DNA of 64,000 nucleotides from Natribacillus halophilus (lineage in GTDB: Bacteria > Bacillota > Bacilli > Bacillales > Marinococcaceae), in NCBI RefSeq assembly GCF_900100185.1, contig NZ_FNEN01000014.1, positions 1 through 64,000 of the forward strand, given 5' to 3'. The translations under genes were made by a program, and so were the position numbers. Shown here one piece after another: positions 7,709 to 20,264 of the stretch. Each line of letters starts with the position of its first letter. Position 1 is the stretch's first letter. The notes beneath the pieces are model-generated. The model did not search any database, was not told the DNA's origin, and saw only the letters and a list, made by a program, of their open reading frames with translations.

Positions 7709-8146
7709 TTAGCCGCGAAGTTCGTAAACCTCCGGTTTTTGTGCCTGGTGTTTGTGTTCCGGGCCTTCATAAACGTGTAGTTTCTTAAAGGTTTGGCGAC
7801 CGAGCGCATTTTTGGGGAGCATACCTTGGACAGCGAGCTCAACCATTTTCACCGGTTTATTTTTGCGCATGTCAATCGCTCTCGTCTCTTTTAAGCCACC
7901 GGGATAACCGCTGTGGCGATAATACATTTTGTCCGTTAACTTCCGGCCGGTGAGTTCCACTTTCTCGGCATTGATAATAATAACGTTGTCGCCCGTATCC
8001 ACGTGCGGTGTGAATTCCGGTTTATTTTTGCCACGCAAAAGGGCTGCGACTTCGCTCGCGAGACGCCCGAGCCTTTTTCCTTCGGCATCGATAACGTACC
8101 ATTTGCGGTCGATTTCATTTGCTTTCGCCATGTATGTCTGACGCAT
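7709..8146 (-). CDS. rplM: 50S ribosomal protein L13
   Basis: 145 aa, matching the Bacillus length. The start is ATG 8144-8146 ([12 protein letters not shown]), 8 nt after GGAGGG; an earlier GTG overlaps the ribosome site. L13 is an early-assembling large-subunit protein. Conserved [16 protein letters not shown] and YRHSGYPGG motifs are present. It heads the rplM-rpsI operon with its own promoter and a leader of about 100 nt. Confidence 0.97.
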   Translation of the reverse strand: MRQTYMAKANEIDRKWYVIDAEGKRLGRLASEVAALLRGKNKPEFTPHVDTGDNVIIINAEKVELTGRKLTDKMYYRHSGYPGGLKETRAIDMRKNKPVKMVELAVQGMLPKNALGRQTFKKLHVYEGPEHKHQAQKPEVYELRG

Positions 8147-8246
8147 AGAGGACACCCTCCTTTTTTCGCAGGTTTGTCAAAATCATTTATTTTTTCGTTC
8201 ATCATCTCGTAGCTGCGGGCTAGTGGCGGATGAAATGCCAACTTAT

Positions 8247-8276
8247 ATCGTATAACAACGCGGTGGTAAATGTCAA
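8247..8276 (-). promoter_or_regulatory. Sigma-A promoter of rplM-rpsI
   Basis: On the minus strand TTGACA (8271-8276), 18-nt spacer, TACGAT (8247-8252). The leader of about 95 nt to the L13 start is long enough for an autoregulatory structure; I cannot confirm the known L13 leader fold by eye. Confidence 0.7.
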
Positions 8277-8300
8277 TTAAAAAATTCGGTGCATCCCGTG

Positions 8301-9056
8301 TTATGAGCGTCTTTCGTATTCAACCGACCACAGATATAATCCCTGGCCAGGTACCGTCTGTGCAGCTTGCCGACGATCCCGGGAATGTAGTATGCGTTCC
8401 ATATCCGCTACCGCCAGTCGATGCAAACCGATATCGATAGCTGTGCCGACGATGATCCGGACCATATTATAAAGAAACCCTTCGCCGTAAAAACGAAAAT
8501 ACCCCTCGTATTCGCCCGTCTGTGTGTATGTGACCGTCGTCAGCTCTCTCACCTTGTCCTGAACGTGGGTTTGACTCGCACAAAAAGCCGAGAAATCATG
8601 GCGACCTTCCAGTGCCCGTAAGGCCCTTTGCATCGCCCCATGGTCGATGTCGTTCGCATATACATGGTGGACGTAGTTGCGCAGGAACAAATCGCGCATA
8701 CGTCCGATCCGGATAAAATACCGATACTCCTTGGCCGTAGCATCAAAACGCGCGTGGAAATCATCTGAGACGCGCTCTGCAGCCTGCACCTGGATATCTG
8801 ACGGCAAAACAGACGCGAAGGCACTTGGCCAGCGTGAGCCAGGGATCTGCAGGGCGGAATCGAAATGAATGACTTGGCCGCGAGCATGGACGCCCGCGTC
8901 CGTGCGTCCGGAGGCAACCACTTTCTTTTTTTCCCCTTTATGGAGCCTCGTTAAGCCTTTTTCGACCTCCGCTTGTACGGTGCGCTTATGGGGTTGTACT
9001 TGCCAGCCGGAAAAATCCGTCCCGTCATACGCAACTATTGCCTTCCATCGTGCCAT
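8301..9056 (-). CDS. truA: tRNA pseudouridine(38-40) synthase TruA
   Basis: 251 aa. It converts U38, U39 and U40 of the tRNA anticodon arm to pseudouridine. The catalytic Asp is in ASGRTDAGVHARGQV (about residue 52) and the family motif GEGFLYNMVRIIVGT is near 190. Ribosome site AGAGGGGGCGG precedes ATG. It follows ecfT by 12 nt in the same operon, as in Bacillus. Confidence 0.95.
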   Translation of the reverse strand: MARWKAIVAYDGTDFSGWQVQPHKRTVQAEVEKGLTRLHKGEKKKVVASGRTDAGVHARGQVIHFDSALQIPGSRWPSAFASVLPSDIQVQAAERVSDDFHARFDATAKEYRYFIRIGRMRDLFLRNYVHHVYANDIDHGAMQRALRALEGRHDFSAFCASQTHVQDKVRELTTVTYTQTGEYEGYFRFYGEGFLYNMVRIIVGTAIDIGLHRLAVADMERILHSRDRRQAAQTVPGQGLYLWSVEYERRS

Positions 9057-9068
9057 AAGCCGCCCCCT

Positions 9069-9869
9069 CTAAAAATCACGCAGTAACGCTAAGACAACGC
9101 CAACGCCGGCAACGATAATACAGGCGATCGTGTCTCGCGCCCGCCACTTTAGCACCCGTAATTTCGTCCTTCCTTCCCCGCCGCGATAGCCGCGGGCATC
9201 CATCGCCGTCGCCATGTCTTCGGCGCGTTTAAAGGAGCGGACGAACAACGGAATGATAAACGCCGTCAGCGTCTCCAGACGTGTCCTCAACGAGCCTTTG
9301 GCAAAATCCGCCCCGCGCGCCGCCTGTGCTTTCAATATGCGGTCGGCTTCCAAAAGCAGCGTCGGGATCAAGCGAATGCTGATCGACATCATCAAGGCCA
9401 TTTCATGGGCCGGGAGCCCGAAACGCTTAAAAGGGCGCAAAAAGGATTCAAAGCCATCGGTTAAATCAATCGGCGTTGTGGTGAGCGTCAAGAGCGACGC
9501 GAAGACGACGAGCGAACCAATTCGCACGGATATATATACCCCTTGCTCAATGCCGCCACTATAGACAGAAAAGCCAAGAACCGAAAACAGGACCGCTCCT
9601 TCATTCGTAAAAAAAGCATGAAGAAAAAACGTAAAAATAATCAAGATAAAGATCGGCAATAACCCTTTGAGAAAAAACTTCAAAGGCACGCGCGAAAGCA
9701 CGACAAACAGAATAACGGTAGTCACTAGCGCAGTGTAACTCCAGAATTCATTGGCCAGGAAAACGATAACAGCGAGGGCGAGTAAACAAAGAATTTTCGC
9801 CCTTGAATCCAAACGGTGCAAAGGGGAATCCACGGGAATATACTGTCCGATCACGATGTTTTGCAGCAT
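9069..9869 (-). CDS. ecfT: ECF transporter transmembrane subunit EcfT
   Basis: 266 aa membrane protein with about five to six segments. The two coupling-helix ARG motifs, AQAARGADF and AMDARGYRG, are in the C-terminal half and contact the two ATPases. With EcfA1/EcfA2 it forms the shared module that powers several vitamin-binding S components encoded elsewhere. It starts 4 nt after ecfA2 ends, so it is translated as part of that operon. Confidence 0.95.
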   Translation of the reverse strand: MLQNIVIGQYIPVDSPLHRLDSRAKILCLLALAVIVFLANEFWSYTALVTTVILFVVLSRVPLKFFLKGLLPIFILIIFTFFLHAFFTNEGAVLFSVLGFSVYSGGIEQGVYISVRIGSLVVFASLLTLTTTPIDLTDGFESFLRPFKRFGLPAHEMALMMSISIRLIPTLLLEADRILKAQAARGADFAKGSLRTRLETLTAFIIPLFVRSFKRAEDMATAMDARGYRGGEGRTKLRVLKWRARDTIACIIVAGVGVVLALLRDF

Positions 9870-9873
9870 GGCT

Positions 9874-10746
9874 TTATCCCTCTTTTTTGCCCCTCGTCCA
9901 TTGATTGGCTACGACAGCGGCCATTGCTTCCGGCTCCAACAAGGTATCGCGGATGTCCCAGCCTGCACTTTGCAAGGCATGGGCGATCCGGATCGATGGC
10001 GGCGCCGCCAAACCGATATCGGACAGCCATTCGACTTGCCTGAATACCTCCGCGGGAGGGCCGCTTGTTACTGGTTTTTCGGCCGGTCCCATGACGATAA
10101 TGTCATCGGCATAACGGGCGGCATCTTCCATATCATGCGTCACAAGGATGCTCGTCAATCCACGTTCATCATGCCAGGTTTTTAATACATCGAGCAACGC
10201 GCGGTGCCCGGCAGGATCGAGGCTTGCCGCCGGTTCATCAAGGATCAATACTTCCGGATCGGTGGCCAGCACCCCGGCGATGGCGATTCGTCTCATTTGG
10301 CCGCCACTGAGACTGAACGGCGAAACAGGTAGCACATCTTCGCCGATACCGACGATATCAAGGAGCGCCGGGAGCCGTTTGCGAATGCTATTCACATCCA
10401 TGCCCAGATGCCTGGGGCCGAACAACATGTCTTCTTCAACGGTGGACCCAAACAGCTGATGTTCGGGATACTGAAAGACCATCCCGATTTTTTTCCGCAT
10501 TTGTTTGACTTCTTTACGCTTCGTTTTCCGATGTAGACGAGCATCTCCAAGTTGTACTTCTCCGGAGGTCGGGAGCAGTAACCCGTTAATCAATTGCATT
10601 AAGGTTGACTTTCCCGATCCCGTACTACCCACGACGCCTGTAAATGAGCCGGAGGAGATATGGGCGTTCACGCTCGCAAGCGCCTGCTTCTCGAAAGGAG
10701 AGCCGATCATGTATGAATAACTTACATTTTGAAAGGCGATGTGCAT
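9874..10746 (-). CDS. ecfA2: ECF transporter ATPase EcfA2
   Basis: About 290 aa ABC ATPase: Walker A GSTGSGKST, Q loop VFQYPEHQLF, signature LSGGQMRRIAIA, Walker B VLILDEPAASLDP, H loop VTHD. The start at ATG 10744-10746 (MHIAFQNVSY) is preferred; the in-frame GTG 15 nt upstream sits inside the ribosome site. It overlaps the end of ecfA1 by 25 nt, suggesting coupled translation and a 1:1 heterodimer. Confidence 0.95.
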   Translation of the reverse strand: MHIAFQNVSYSYMIGSPFEKQALASVNAHISSGSFTGVVGSTGSGKSTLMQLINGLLLPTSGEVQLGDARLHRKTKRKEVKQMRKKIGMVFQYPEHQLFGSTVEEDMLFGPRHLGMDVNSIRKRLPALLDIVGIGEDVLPVSPFSLSGGQMRRIAIAGVLATDPEVLILDEPAASLDPAGHRALLDVLKTWHDERGLTSILVTHDMEDAARYADDIIVMGPAEKPVTSGPPAEVFRQVEWLSDIGLAAPPSIRIAHALQSAGWDIRDTLLEPEAMAAVVANQWTRGKKEG

Positions 10747-11561
10747 AGACGTTCCACCCACTCCTGTTCGCTTAACGCCAAAGGGCGCAGGGAGACCCCG
10801 GTTTGTTCCTGCAAGGCCACCTGCATGTCCAAAAAATACGGCAGATAAAAGCCCCGCGACAATAAAAACTGCGGATCCTGGAAAAATTCATGCGTGGATT
10901 GATCCCGTACCGTTTTTCCTTGTTCCATAAACACGATCCGCTCGGCCTGCAACGCTTCTTCCAACTCGTGCGTAATCATGATGATCGTAATCCCGGCCCG
11001 GTTCAACTCGGCCATCGTTTGCATCACTTCTCCCCGGCCCTTTGGATCCAGCATGGACGTTGCTTCATCAAAGATCATAATATCCGGACGCAAGGCGAGA
11101 ATGCCCGCAATGGCCGCCCTTTGCTTTTGCCCTCCTGAGAGGCGGTGAGGCTCGGTCGTCAGCTTATCGGCAATGCCGACACGTATCGAAGATTCCTCGA
11201 TGCGTTCGATCATTTCGGTCCGGGGGATACCGGCGTTTTCCAGTCCGAAAGCGATATCGTCCCGAACGGTGGCGGCAACAAACTGGTGGTCCGGGTTTTG
11301 AAAAACCATGCCTGCTTTCTGGCGGACCGTCCAAATGCTCTCCTCGTCATCGAGCTGATAGCCGGCAACCTCCACTGTCCCTCTCTCCGGCTGCAAAAGC
11401 CCGTTCAGCGTGCGGGCAAATGTGGATTTTCCGGAGCCGTTCGTACCCAACAAAGCCAGCCAATCCCCTTTATATAATTGCAAGTGAAAATCCTGTAAAA
11501 TCCAATCCTGCTCTTCCCGATAACGAAAATACAGGTTTTGACAATCGATGATGGGCTGCAC
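10722..11561 (-). CDS. ecfA1: ECF transporter ATPase EcfA1
   Basis: About 279 aa. Walker A GTNGSGKST, Q loop VFQNPDHQF, signature LSGGQKQRAAIAG and a Walker B IMIFDEATSMLDP in which the catalytic Glu is present. The start is placed at GTG 11559-11561, 6 nt after GGAGGAG; the longer frame to 11615 lacks a ribosome site and extends beyond the family N terminus. First gene of the ecfA1-ecfA2-ecfT-truA operon, with an inverted repeat upstream (11640-11670). Confidence 0.95.
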   Translation of the reverse strand: MQPIIDCQNLYFRYREEQDWILQDFHLQLYKGDWLALLGTNGSGKSTFARTLNGLLQPERGTVEVAGYQLDDEESIWTVRQKAGMVFQNPDHQFVAATVRDDIAFGLENAGIPRTEMIERIEESSIRVGIADKLTTEPHRLSGGQKQRAAIAGILALRPDIMIFDEATSMLDPKGRGEVMQTMAELNRAGITIIMITHELEEALQAERIVFMEQGKTVRDQSTHEFFQDPQFLLSRGFYLPYFLDMQVALQEQTGVSLRPLALSEQEWVERLCTSPFKM

Positions 11562-11639
11562 GCCTCGCTCCTCCAATCCAAACCGGGATATGTACGGCGG
11601 CACATCCATAAGCAAAATAATATCATATATCGCCGCTTC

Positions 11640-11670
11640 TTGTTAACCATTTTATCGTAAAGGTTAACAA
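11640..11670. repeat. Perfect inverted repeat upstream of ecfA1
   Basis: TTGTTAACC, 13 nt, GGTTAACAA: 9-bp perfect arms in the gap between rplQ terminator and ecfA1. It could be an operator or an RNA hairpin. No ECF-module regulator is known to me with this site. Confidence 0.6.
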
Positions 11671-11682
11671 TAGATGAACACG

Positions 11683-11711
11683 AAAAAGGACAGTGACTTT
11701 GGAATCGTCCT
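11683..11711 (-). terminator. Weak terminator after rplQ
   Basis: AGGAC/GTCCT stem with a 15-nt interior that allows a few more pairs, followed on the minus strand by five T (11683-11687). It lies 14 nt past the rplQ stop. Confidence 0.55.
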
Positions 11712-11724
11712 GCCCTCTCGCATA

Positions 11725-12081
11725 TTAAACGAGCTCGATGACGGCCATCGGAGCTCCATCCCCTTTACGTGGCTCCATTTTAATAATGCGTGTATATCCA
11801 CCTTGCCGTTCCTCATAGCGTGGGCCAATGTCAGCGAATAATTTCTGAATGGCATCCTGATCTTCATCGGCGGCTTCATTACGAATAAAGGTTGCCGCTT
11901 GGCGACGGTCATGCAACGTGCCTTTCTTGCCGTGTGTGATCGTTTTTTCAACGAGCGGACGAAGCGCCTTTGCTTTTGCTTCCGTGGTCACGATCCTTTC
12001 GTTGATCAAAAGATCCGTCGCGAGATCACGAAATAATGCTTTTCGTGCCGAACTATCTCTTCCCAGCTTCTTGTAAGCCAT
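11725..12081 (-). CDS. rplQ: 50S ribosomal protein L17
   Basis: 118 aa. N-terminal [20 protein letters not shown] is diagnostic. L17 sits near the peptide exit tunnel. Ribosome site AGGAGGGAAAGGG precedes ATG. It is the last gene of the alpha cluster, after rpoA, as in all Bacillales. Confidence 0.97.
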   Translation of the reverse strand: MAYKKLGRDSSARKALFRDLATDLLINERIVTTEAKAKALRPLVEKTITHGKKGTLHDRRQAATFIRNEAADEDQDAIQKLFADIGPRYEERQGGYTRIIKMEPRKGDGAPMAVIELV

Positions 12082-12117
12082 AGTCCCTTTCCCTCCTTTT
12101 GCGCAAACTTGCTCACT

Positions 12118-13062
12118 TTAATCCTCGTTGCGGAGGCCGAGACCGAGGTCTCCCAGTTTTTCCTGTACTTCCTCCAACGATTTACGTCCAAGATTGCGCA
12201 CTTTCATCATATCTTCTTCGGATTTCTGCGTGAGCTCGTGAACCGTATTAATGCCGGCGCGTTTTAGACAATTGTAAGAACGGACGGAGAGATCAAGTTC
12301 TTCAATCGTCATCTCCAGCACTTTTCCTTTTTGGTCTTCCTCTTTTTCTACCATGATCTCCGCGTTTTGGGCCTGATCGGTCAAACCGATAAAAATACTT
12401 AAATGCTCATTCATGATTTTGGCACCGAGGGATACCGCTTCTTCAGGGCGAATGCTTCCATCCGTCCAGACATCAAGGGTGAGTTTATCATAGTTTGTAA
12501 TTTGGCCGACACGCGTATTTTCCACTTGAAAGTTGACCCTTGCAACCGGGGTGAAAATAGAGTCGATCGGCAAGACACCGATGGCCAAATCCTCATGATT
12601 ATTTCCTTCAGCGGGAACATATCCTCGCCCTCGTTTAGCGGTCATGGTCATATGAAACTGAGCGCCCTCCGTTAACGTGGCGATATGCAGTTCAGGATTT
12701 AGAATATCGACATCACTATCGTGGTTAATATCCTGGGCGGTTACGACACCCTCGCCACTCGTATCAATCTCAAGCACTTTTTCATCATCGGAATGAATGT
12801 TAAGGGCCAGGCTTTTCAAGTTCAAAATAATCGTCGTAACGTCCTCCACGACACCCTCGATCGTTGAGAATTCGTGCAGGGCATTCTCGACCTGAACATT
12901 GGTGATCGCTGATCCCGGCAGAGAGGATAACAGTATTCGACGCAAAGAGTTCCCTAAAGTTGTGCCATAGCCGCGTTCAAGCGGTTCGACAACAAACTTC
13001 CCGTATTTGGTGTCCTCACTGACTTCAATCGTTTCAATGCTCGGCTTTTCGATTTCGATCAT
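12118..13062 (-). CDS. rpoA: RNA polymerase alpha subunit
   Basis: 314 aa, full length. N-terminal domain (1-230) dimerises and nucleates core enzyme assembly ([17 protein letters not shown]). The C-terminal domain (about 250-314, [20 protein letters not shown] and [12 protein letters not shown]) binds UP elements and activators. Ribosome site AAGGAGGGTATCATTT. A 146-nt gap separates it from rpsK and holds a small hairpin (AGGTG/CACCT) but no clear terminator. Confidence 0.98.
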   Translation of the reverse strand: MIEIEKPSIETIEVSEDTKYGKFVVEPLERGYGTTLGNSLRRILLSSLPGSAITNVQVENALHEFSTIEGVVEDVTTIILNLKSLALNIHSDDEKVLEIDTSGEGVVTAQDINHDSDVDILNPELHIATLTEGAQFHMTMTAKRGRGYVPAEGNNHEDLAIGVLPIDSIFTPVARVNFQVENTRVGQITNYDKLTLDVWTDGSIRPEEAVSLGAKIMNEHLSIFIGLTDQAQNAEIMVEKEEDQKGKVLEMTIEELDLSVRSYNCLKRAGINTVHELTQKSEEDMMKVRNLGRKSLEEVQEKLGDLGLGLRNED

Positions 13063-13208
13063 CTAAATGATACCCTCCTTCAAAACGTCACATCCGTATG
13101 GCACGCTTTGGCGCATATTTTATGGCAGGTGACTGCAGGCACCTCATTCGGTACTTATCTCGTCTAACCATTATTGACAGGGCGCAGGGTTTTAAAACCT
13201 TGACACTG

Positions 13209-13601
13209 TTATAGTCTGCGACGTTTCGGGGGGCGGCAACCATTGTGGGGCACAGGTGTCACATCACGGATGACATTAACCTCAAGACCGGTCGCCTGCA
13301 GAGAACGGATCGCGGCCTCACGACCGGCGCCGGGCCCTTTGACAGCGACCTCCACGTTTTTCAGTCCATGGTCCATCGAGGCTTTTGCGGCCGTTTCAGC
13401 TGCCATCTGCGCGGCAAATGGCGTCGATTTACGGGAGCCCTTGAAACCGAGGTTGCCGGCACTTGCCCATGACAATGCATTCCCCTGCATATCTGTAATC
13501 GTAACGATCGTATTGTTAAATGTGGAGCGAATATGCGCGATACCCGAATCCACCTGTTTACGCTGGCGACGTTTGCGGGTTGTTGTTTTCGGTTTGGCCA
13601 T
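13209..13601 (-). CDS. rpsK: 30S ribosomal protein S11
   Basis: 130 aa. [20 protein letters not shown] and the C-terminal [12 protein letters not shown] tail are diagnostic. S11 forms part of the platform that lines the mRNA exit. Ribosome site AAAGGAGG before ATG. It lies 16 nt after rpsM in the alpha cluster. Confidence 0.98.
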   Translation of the reverse strand: MAKPKTTTRKRRQRKQVDSGIAHIRSTFNNTIVTITDMQGNALSWASAGNLGFKGSRKSTPFAAQMAAETAAKASMDHGLKNVEVAVKGPGAGREAAIRSLQATGLEVNVIRDVTPVPHNGCRPPKRRRL

Positions 13602-13617
13602 CTTTTACAAACCTCCT

Positions 13618-13983
13618 TTACTTTTTCTTGTTCGCAATCGTTTTCCGGGGGCCTTTTGCGGTTCTGGAGTTATTTTTCGTGCTTTGGCCGCGGGCAGGAA
13701 GGCCACGACGGTGACGAATGCCACGGTAAGATCCGATTTCGATCAACCGTTTAATGTTGAGTGACTTTTCCCTGCGAAGGTCCCCTTCAACCGTATAGTT
13801 TCCGACAGTCGTGCGGATCCGGCCAAGTTCTTCATCCGTGAGATCACGAACCCGTGTATCCGCGGGTACATTAGCTTCTGTAAGAATCTCTTGCGAGAGA
13901 CTCTTGCCAATTCCGTAAACGTAAGTGAGTGAAATGACCGCCCGTTTGTCACGAGGAATATCCACTCCTGAAATTCGTGCCAC
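13618..13983 (-). CDS. rpsM: 30S ribosomal protein S13
   Basis: 121 aa if the GTG at 13981-13983 is used ([14 protein letters not shown]), which matches the family N terminus; an ATG two codons earlier lies only 4 nt from the ribosome site AAAGGAGG. The C-terminal basic tail reaches the P-site tRNA. Helix-two-turn-helix motif [12 protein letters not shown] is visible. Confidence 0.96.
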   Translation of the reverse strand: MARISGVDIPRDKRAVISLTYVYGIGKSLSQEILTEANVPADTRVRDLTDEELGRIRTTVGNYTVEGDLRREKSLNIKRLIEIGSYRGIRHRRGLPARGQSTKNNSRTAKGPRKTIANKKK

Positions 13984-14004
13984 AAACATGCACCTCCTTT
14001 AATG

Positions 14005-14118
14005 TTAACCTTGTTTTTGTTTATGCTTCGGATTTGAACAAATCACCATAACCGTACCTTTACGGCGAATGATTTTACATCGTTCACAAATGGGTTTTAC
14101 GGAAGGTCTGACCTTCAT
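14005..14118 (-). CDS. rpmJ: 50S ribosomal protein L36 (zinc-binding form)
   Basis: 37 aa ([20 protein letters not shown]...). Zinc ligands CERC, a later Cys and the His in CSNPKH are all present, so this is the C+ form. ATG 14116-14118 has AGGAGGGAAAG just upstream. It sits between infA and rpsM as in other Bacillales. Confidence 0.97.
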   Translation of the reverse strand: MKVRPSVKPICERCKIIRRKGTVMVICSNPKHKQKQG

Positions 14119-14159
14119 TTTCTTTCCCTCCTTCATGACGACCAGATGCCTCATAATGT

Positions 14160-14378
14160 TTATTTATAGCGGTAAGTGATTCGTCCACGAGAAAGGTCAT
14201 ACGGGGAAAGTTCCACAGTAACCTTATCACCGGGTAAAATGCGAATAAAGTGCATGCGGATCTTACCGGAAACGTGCGCGAGTATTCGATGACCATTCTC
14301 CAGTTCCACTCTGAACATAGCGTTTGGCAAAGGCTCGACGACGGTGCCTTCGACTTCAATCGCATCATCTTTGGCCAT
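14160..14378 (-). CDS. infA: Translation initiation factor IF-1
   Basis: 72 aa, the standard length, one S1-like OB fold ([25 protein letters not shown]). IF-1 occupies the A site during initiation. Ribosome site AGGGAGGAG overlaps the end of the upstream KOW gene, from which it is separated by 4 nt. Confidence 0.98.
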   Translation of the reverse strand: MAKDDAIEVEGTVVEPLPNAMFRVELENGHRILAHVSGKIRMHFIRILPGDKVTVELSPYDLSRGRITYRYK

Positions 14379-14382
14379 GGAT

Positions 14383-14691
14383 TTACTCTCCTCCCTTCCT
14401 AATATCAGGTTGCTCTCTACGAAATTGCATCAACCCGTGGCGCAATTTGGCATTGGTTACACGACCGGTCTCTTCCAGGCTATTTTTGACTTCCCGGGAA
14501 ACAAACGTGCACGGTCGAATATGATTGATATTTTTCTTCTTGGCACGTTTGAACATTCGTCGGTTACCATCGGCCAAGAGGACAAAATGTTCGTCGACAA
14601 TTGCAATAACGATGAAAAATTGCTGACTTTCACGACCAGTGAGCGTCTGCACAACTTCCCCGAGTTCAGGCATACTCGCCGCTTTACGCAT
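14383..14691 (-). CDS. KOW-domain RNA-binding protein (L14e-like)
   Basis: About 102 aa. The N-terminal half ([21 protein letters not shown]) resembles the KOW fold of L14e-type proteins, as in the small ybzG gene that B. subtilis has between map and infA. The start at the second ATG (14689-14691) gives good spacing to GAGGAG; the first ATG abuts it. Ribosome association is suggested by fold and location but not established. Confidence 0.75.
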   Translation of the reverse strand: MRKAASMPELGEVVQTLTGRESQQFFIVIAIVDEHFVLLADGNRRMFKRAKKKNINHIRPCTFVSREVKNSLEETGRVTNAKLRHGLMQFRREQPDIRKGGE

Positions 14692-14707
14692 CGCCATTCT
14701 CCTCGCC

Positions 14708-17440
<2,733 letters not shown>

Positions 17441-17441
<1 letters not shown>

Positions 17442-17881
17442 TAAACCACCTCTGTTCGACCGCCGGCTGCTTCAATGGCCCTTACTGCAGAGGCAGAAAA
17501 TTTGTTGGCTTTGACCGTCAACTTCGTTTCCAACTCGCCATCCCCAAGGATTTTAATGCCATCGTTTGCTTTTTTGACGGTTCCACTCTCGACAAGCAGT
17601 TCCGGCGTAACCTCCGTTCCTTCTTCAAAACGATTGAGGGTTTCTATATTAACGACGGTGTACGTCTTGCGTGTCGGATTTGTAAACCCACGTTTAGGTA
17701 AACGTTTGTAGATCGGATTTTGACCACCTTCGAATCCTGGACGCACGTTACCGCCCGCACGGGATTTCTGGCCGTGTTCACCTCGCCCGGCGGTGTTGCT
17801 CCGTTTGGAACCGTAACCGCGTCCGGGGCGGATGGCTTTTTTTCGTGATCCTTCGGATGGTTTCAAATCGTGTAGTTTCAT
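17441..17881 (-). CDS. rplO: 50S ribosomal protein L15
   Basis: 146 aa. N-terminal [20 protein letters not shown] and the glycine-rich [20 protein letters not shown] stretch are diagnostic. Ribosome site AGGAGGTGCGAAGCA. Spc cluster, between rpmD and secY. Confidence 0.98.
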
Positions 17882-17912
17882 TGCTTCGCACCTCCTATCT
17901 TGCCAATGGGGG

Positions 17913-18101
17913 TTACCCGTTGATTTCTTTCACATTTACAAGGTGGGATACTTTGTTCACCATACCGCGAATGGCAGGTTCATCATTTTGAATGACTGAA
18001 TGATGCAGCTTACGAAGCCCAAGTGTACGAACGGTGACACGTTGATCTTCCGGGCGACCAATCAGGCTGCGGGTGAGGGTGATTTCCAGTTTATTTGCCA
18101 T
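17913..18101 (-). CDS. rpmD: 50S ribosomal protein L30
   Basis: 62 aa, the short bacterial form. [17 protein letters not shown] and [10 protein letters not shown] are typical. It lies 12 nt downstream of rpsE in the spc cluster. Confidence 0.97.
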   Translation of the reverse strand: MANKLEITLTRSLIGRPEDQRVTVRTLGLRKLHHSVIQNDEPAIRGMVNKVSHLVNVKEING

Positions 18102-18113
18102 TTGTATTCCCTC

Positions 18114-18614
18114 CTATCCTTTCAATTCTTCAACGCTTTTGCCACGTAGCCTGGCGACATTTTCCGCCGTCTTCAGGGAGCTGAGACCTTGTAGCGTGGC
18201 ACGCACCATATTGATGGGATTGCTGGATCCGTGTGATTTTGAAAGGATATCATTGACACCGGCGAGCTCAAGAACGCTACGGACAGGGCCACCGGCGATG
18301 ACACCCGTACCCTCGGCTGCAGGTTTCAACAACACTTTTCCGGCACCATAACGGCCGACGAGTTGGTGCGGAATGGTCGTTCCTACACGAGGAACCTGAA
18401 TAAGACTTTTCTTGCCGGTTTCCACCGCTTTGCGAATGGCTTCCGGTACTTCATTGGCCTTCCCGACACCAAAACCTACATGTCCGTTATGGTCTCCGAC
18501 AACGACAACCGCCGCGAAACGAAAGCGACGACCACCCTTTACCACTTTTGACACACGGTTAATGGCGACAACCTGTTCTTCCAAATCCAGCTTATTCGGA
18601 TCAATACTCATCAT
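18114..18614 (-). CDS. rpsE: 30S ribosomal protein S5
   Basis: 166 aa from ATG 18612-18614 (the next codon is also ATG and may be used). AAGGAGGGACAA precedes it; an upstream ATG in the same frame contains the ribosome site itself. N-terminal double-stranded-RNA-binding fold ([18 protein letters not shown]) and C-terminal S5 fold. S5 contributes to decoding fidelity; the loop that carries spectinomycin-resistance changes (VVKGGRRF) looks wild type. Confidence 0.97.
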   Translation of the reverse strand: MMSIDPNKLDLEEQVVAINRVSKVVKGGRRFRFAAVVVVGDHNGHVGFGVGKANEVPEAIRKAVETGKKSLIQVPRVGTTIPHQLVGRYGAGKVLLKPAAEGTGVIAGGPVRSVLELAGVNDILSKSHGSSNPINMVRATLQGLSSLKTAENVARLRGKSVEELKG

Positions 18615-18632
18615 TTGTCCCTCCTTCATGCA

Positions 18633-18995
18633 TTAAAATTTCAAGCCTTCTTCACGCGCAGCGTCGGCTAATGCTGAAATACGTCCGTGATAAACATAGC
18701 CGCCCCGGTCAAAAATGACATTATCATGTCCCTTGTCAAGCGCGCGTTTGGCGACCAGGCTCCCTACTTGCTTCGCGGCCTCAACATTGCCGCCGTTTTC
18801 GAGCTTCAGCTCCTGGTCCAGTGTCGATGCCGCCGCTAATGTTTCGCCTTTCGTATCATCGATGAGTTGCGCATACATATGGCTCGAAGAGCGAAAAACA
18901 TTCAGGCGCGGACGTTCCGACGTCCCGTGGATCTTCATGCGGAGACGATTGTGTCGGCGCTTGCGCGCCACTTGTTTACTGACTTTGTTCGCCAT
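18633..18995 (-). CDS. rplR: 50S ribosomal protein L18
   Basis: 120 aa. The start ATG 18993-18995 ([19 protein letters not shown]) is set by GAAAGGAG upstream; the longer frame is not needed. L18 binds 5S rRNA with L5. C-terminal [21 protein letters not shown] is diagnostic. Confidence 0.97.
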   Translation of the reverse strand: MANKVSKQVARKRRHNRLRMKIHGTSERPRLNVFRSSSHMYAQLIDDTKGETLAAASTLDQELKLENGGNVEAAKQVGSLVAKRALDKGHDNVIFDRGGYVYHGRISALADAAREEGLKF

Positions 18996-19060
18996 GAGTG
19001 ACTTTTCTCCTTTCTGCCTTACTGAGCCTTTAGGCCGCATGCCGTTCTTGCCGGCTCAAG

Positions 19061-19597
19061 CTATTTACCGGTTTTGCCCACTTTGCTCCGTACTTGCTCA
19101 CCTGTATAGCGAACCCCTTTGCCTTTATAAGGTTCAGGTTTGCGCACGGATCGAATATCAGCGGCTACGGCTCCGACATACTGTTTGTCAATGCCTCTGA
19201 CGATCACTGTCGTGTTCGTCGGCACTTCAATTTCAATGCCTTCCGGTTCTGTGATTTCAACCGGGTGGGAATAGCCGACATTGAGCACGAGGTTATTCCC
19301 GGATTTTGTCGCACGGTAGCCGACACCAACGAGTTCAAGGCTTTTCGCAAAGCCGTTTGTAACGCCTTCAACCATATTGCCGATCAGGCTTCTCACTGTT
19401 CCATGCATAGCACGGTCTTCCTTATGGTTCGACGGGCGATTCGTTGTGAGCATCCCGTCTTCGATCTGGATAGCTATATCTGAATTAAACTGGCGGGACA
19501 GCTCTCCTTTAGGACCTTTAACAATCACATGCTGGCCGTCCACAGTGATGTCCACACTTTCCGGTACTTCCAGTGGAGTGACACCGATTCGTGACAT
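19061..19597 (-). CDS. rplF: 50S ribosomal protein L6
   Basis: 178 aa from ATG 19595-19597 ([12 protein letters not shown]), matching the family; an ATG two codons upstream is too close to GGAGG. Two repeated alpha/beta domains. L6 lies near the factor-binding site. C-terminal [18 protein letters not shown] is typical. Confidence 0.97.
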   Translation of the reverse strand: MSRIGVTPLEVPESVDITVDGQHVIVKGPKGELSRQFNSDIAIQIEDGMLTTNRPSNHKEDRAMHGTVRSLIGNMVEGVTNGFAKSLELVGVGYRATKSGNNLVLNVGYSHPVEITEPEGIEIEVPTNTTVIVRGIDKQYVGAVAADIRSVRKPEPYKGKGVRYTGEQVRSKVGKTGK

Positions 19598-19624
19598 TGT
19601 CATCGCACCTCCATTCGCTGATTC

Positions 19625-20023
19625 TTACCATACATAGGCGAGCACTTCACCGCCGACATTGTTCTGGCGGGCTTCTTTATCTGTAATCACACCTGATGAG
19701 GTCGAAATAACCGCGATACCCAATCCGTTTAAAACACGCGGAATTTCGTCCGAGTTCGTATAAACGCGCAATCCCGGCTTACTGATTCGTTTTAATCCGG
19801 AGATGACACGTTCGTCTCCTTGTCCGTACTTGAGAAAAATGCGGATAACTCCTTGTTTTTTATCATCCACAAATTCAACGTCGCGAATATAACCCTCACG
19901 TTTGAGGATTTTGGCCACTTCCTTTTTCAGGTTCGATGCCGGCAATTCCAGCTTATCGTGGCGCACCATATTTGCGTTGCGAATCCTCGTGAGCATATCT
20001 GCAATCGGATCTGTCATAACCAT
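19625..20023 (-). CDS. rpsH: 30S ribosomal protein S8
   Basis: 132 aa. [20 protein letters not shown] and the C-terminal [20 protein letters not shown] motif are diagnostic. S8 binds helix 21 of 16S rRNA. Ribosome site AAGGAGGTTTATC. Confidence 0.98.
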   Translation of the reverse strand: MVMTDPIADMLTRIRNANMVRHDKLELPASNLKKEVAKILKREGYIRDVEFVDDKKQGVIRIFLKYGQGDERVISGLKRISKPGLRVYTNSDEIPRVLNGLGIAVISTSSGVITDKEARQNNVGGEVLAYVW

Positions 20024-20053
20024 AATGATAAACCTCCTTCCATCTCTAGGGCT

Positions 20054-20239
20054 TTACCAGCTTGCTTTTTTGACACCGGGAATCTGGCCTTTATACGCGA
20101 GGTCTCGGAAACAAATCCGGCAAAGCTTAAACTTTTGAAATACGGCGTTAGGGCGTCCGCACCGTTCACAACGCGTATATTCACGAACTTTATATTTCTG
20201 AGGCTTTTTTTGTTTCTCGACCAATGCTTTTCTTGCCAA
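20054..20239 (-). CDS. rpsN: 30S ribosomal protein S14, zinc-binding type
   Basis: 61 aa. Two zinc-binding pairs, CERC and CRIC, mark the short zinc form (rpsNA/rpsZ) found in the spc cluster of Bacillales. Ribosome site AAGGAGGGAC. A zinc-free paralogue often exists elsewhere; it is not in this window. Confidence 0.98.
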   Translation of the reverse strand: MARKALVEKQKKPQKYKVREYTRCERCGRPNAVFQKFKLCRICFRDLAYKGQIPGVKKASW

Positions 20240-20264
20240 AAAAAGTCCCTCCTTCTATTTGGGA

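Noticed and set aside
8147-8246. Known L13 leader structure upstream of rplM
   Set aside because: Length and position fit but I could not match the conserved motif by eye, so it is mentioned only in the promoter entry.
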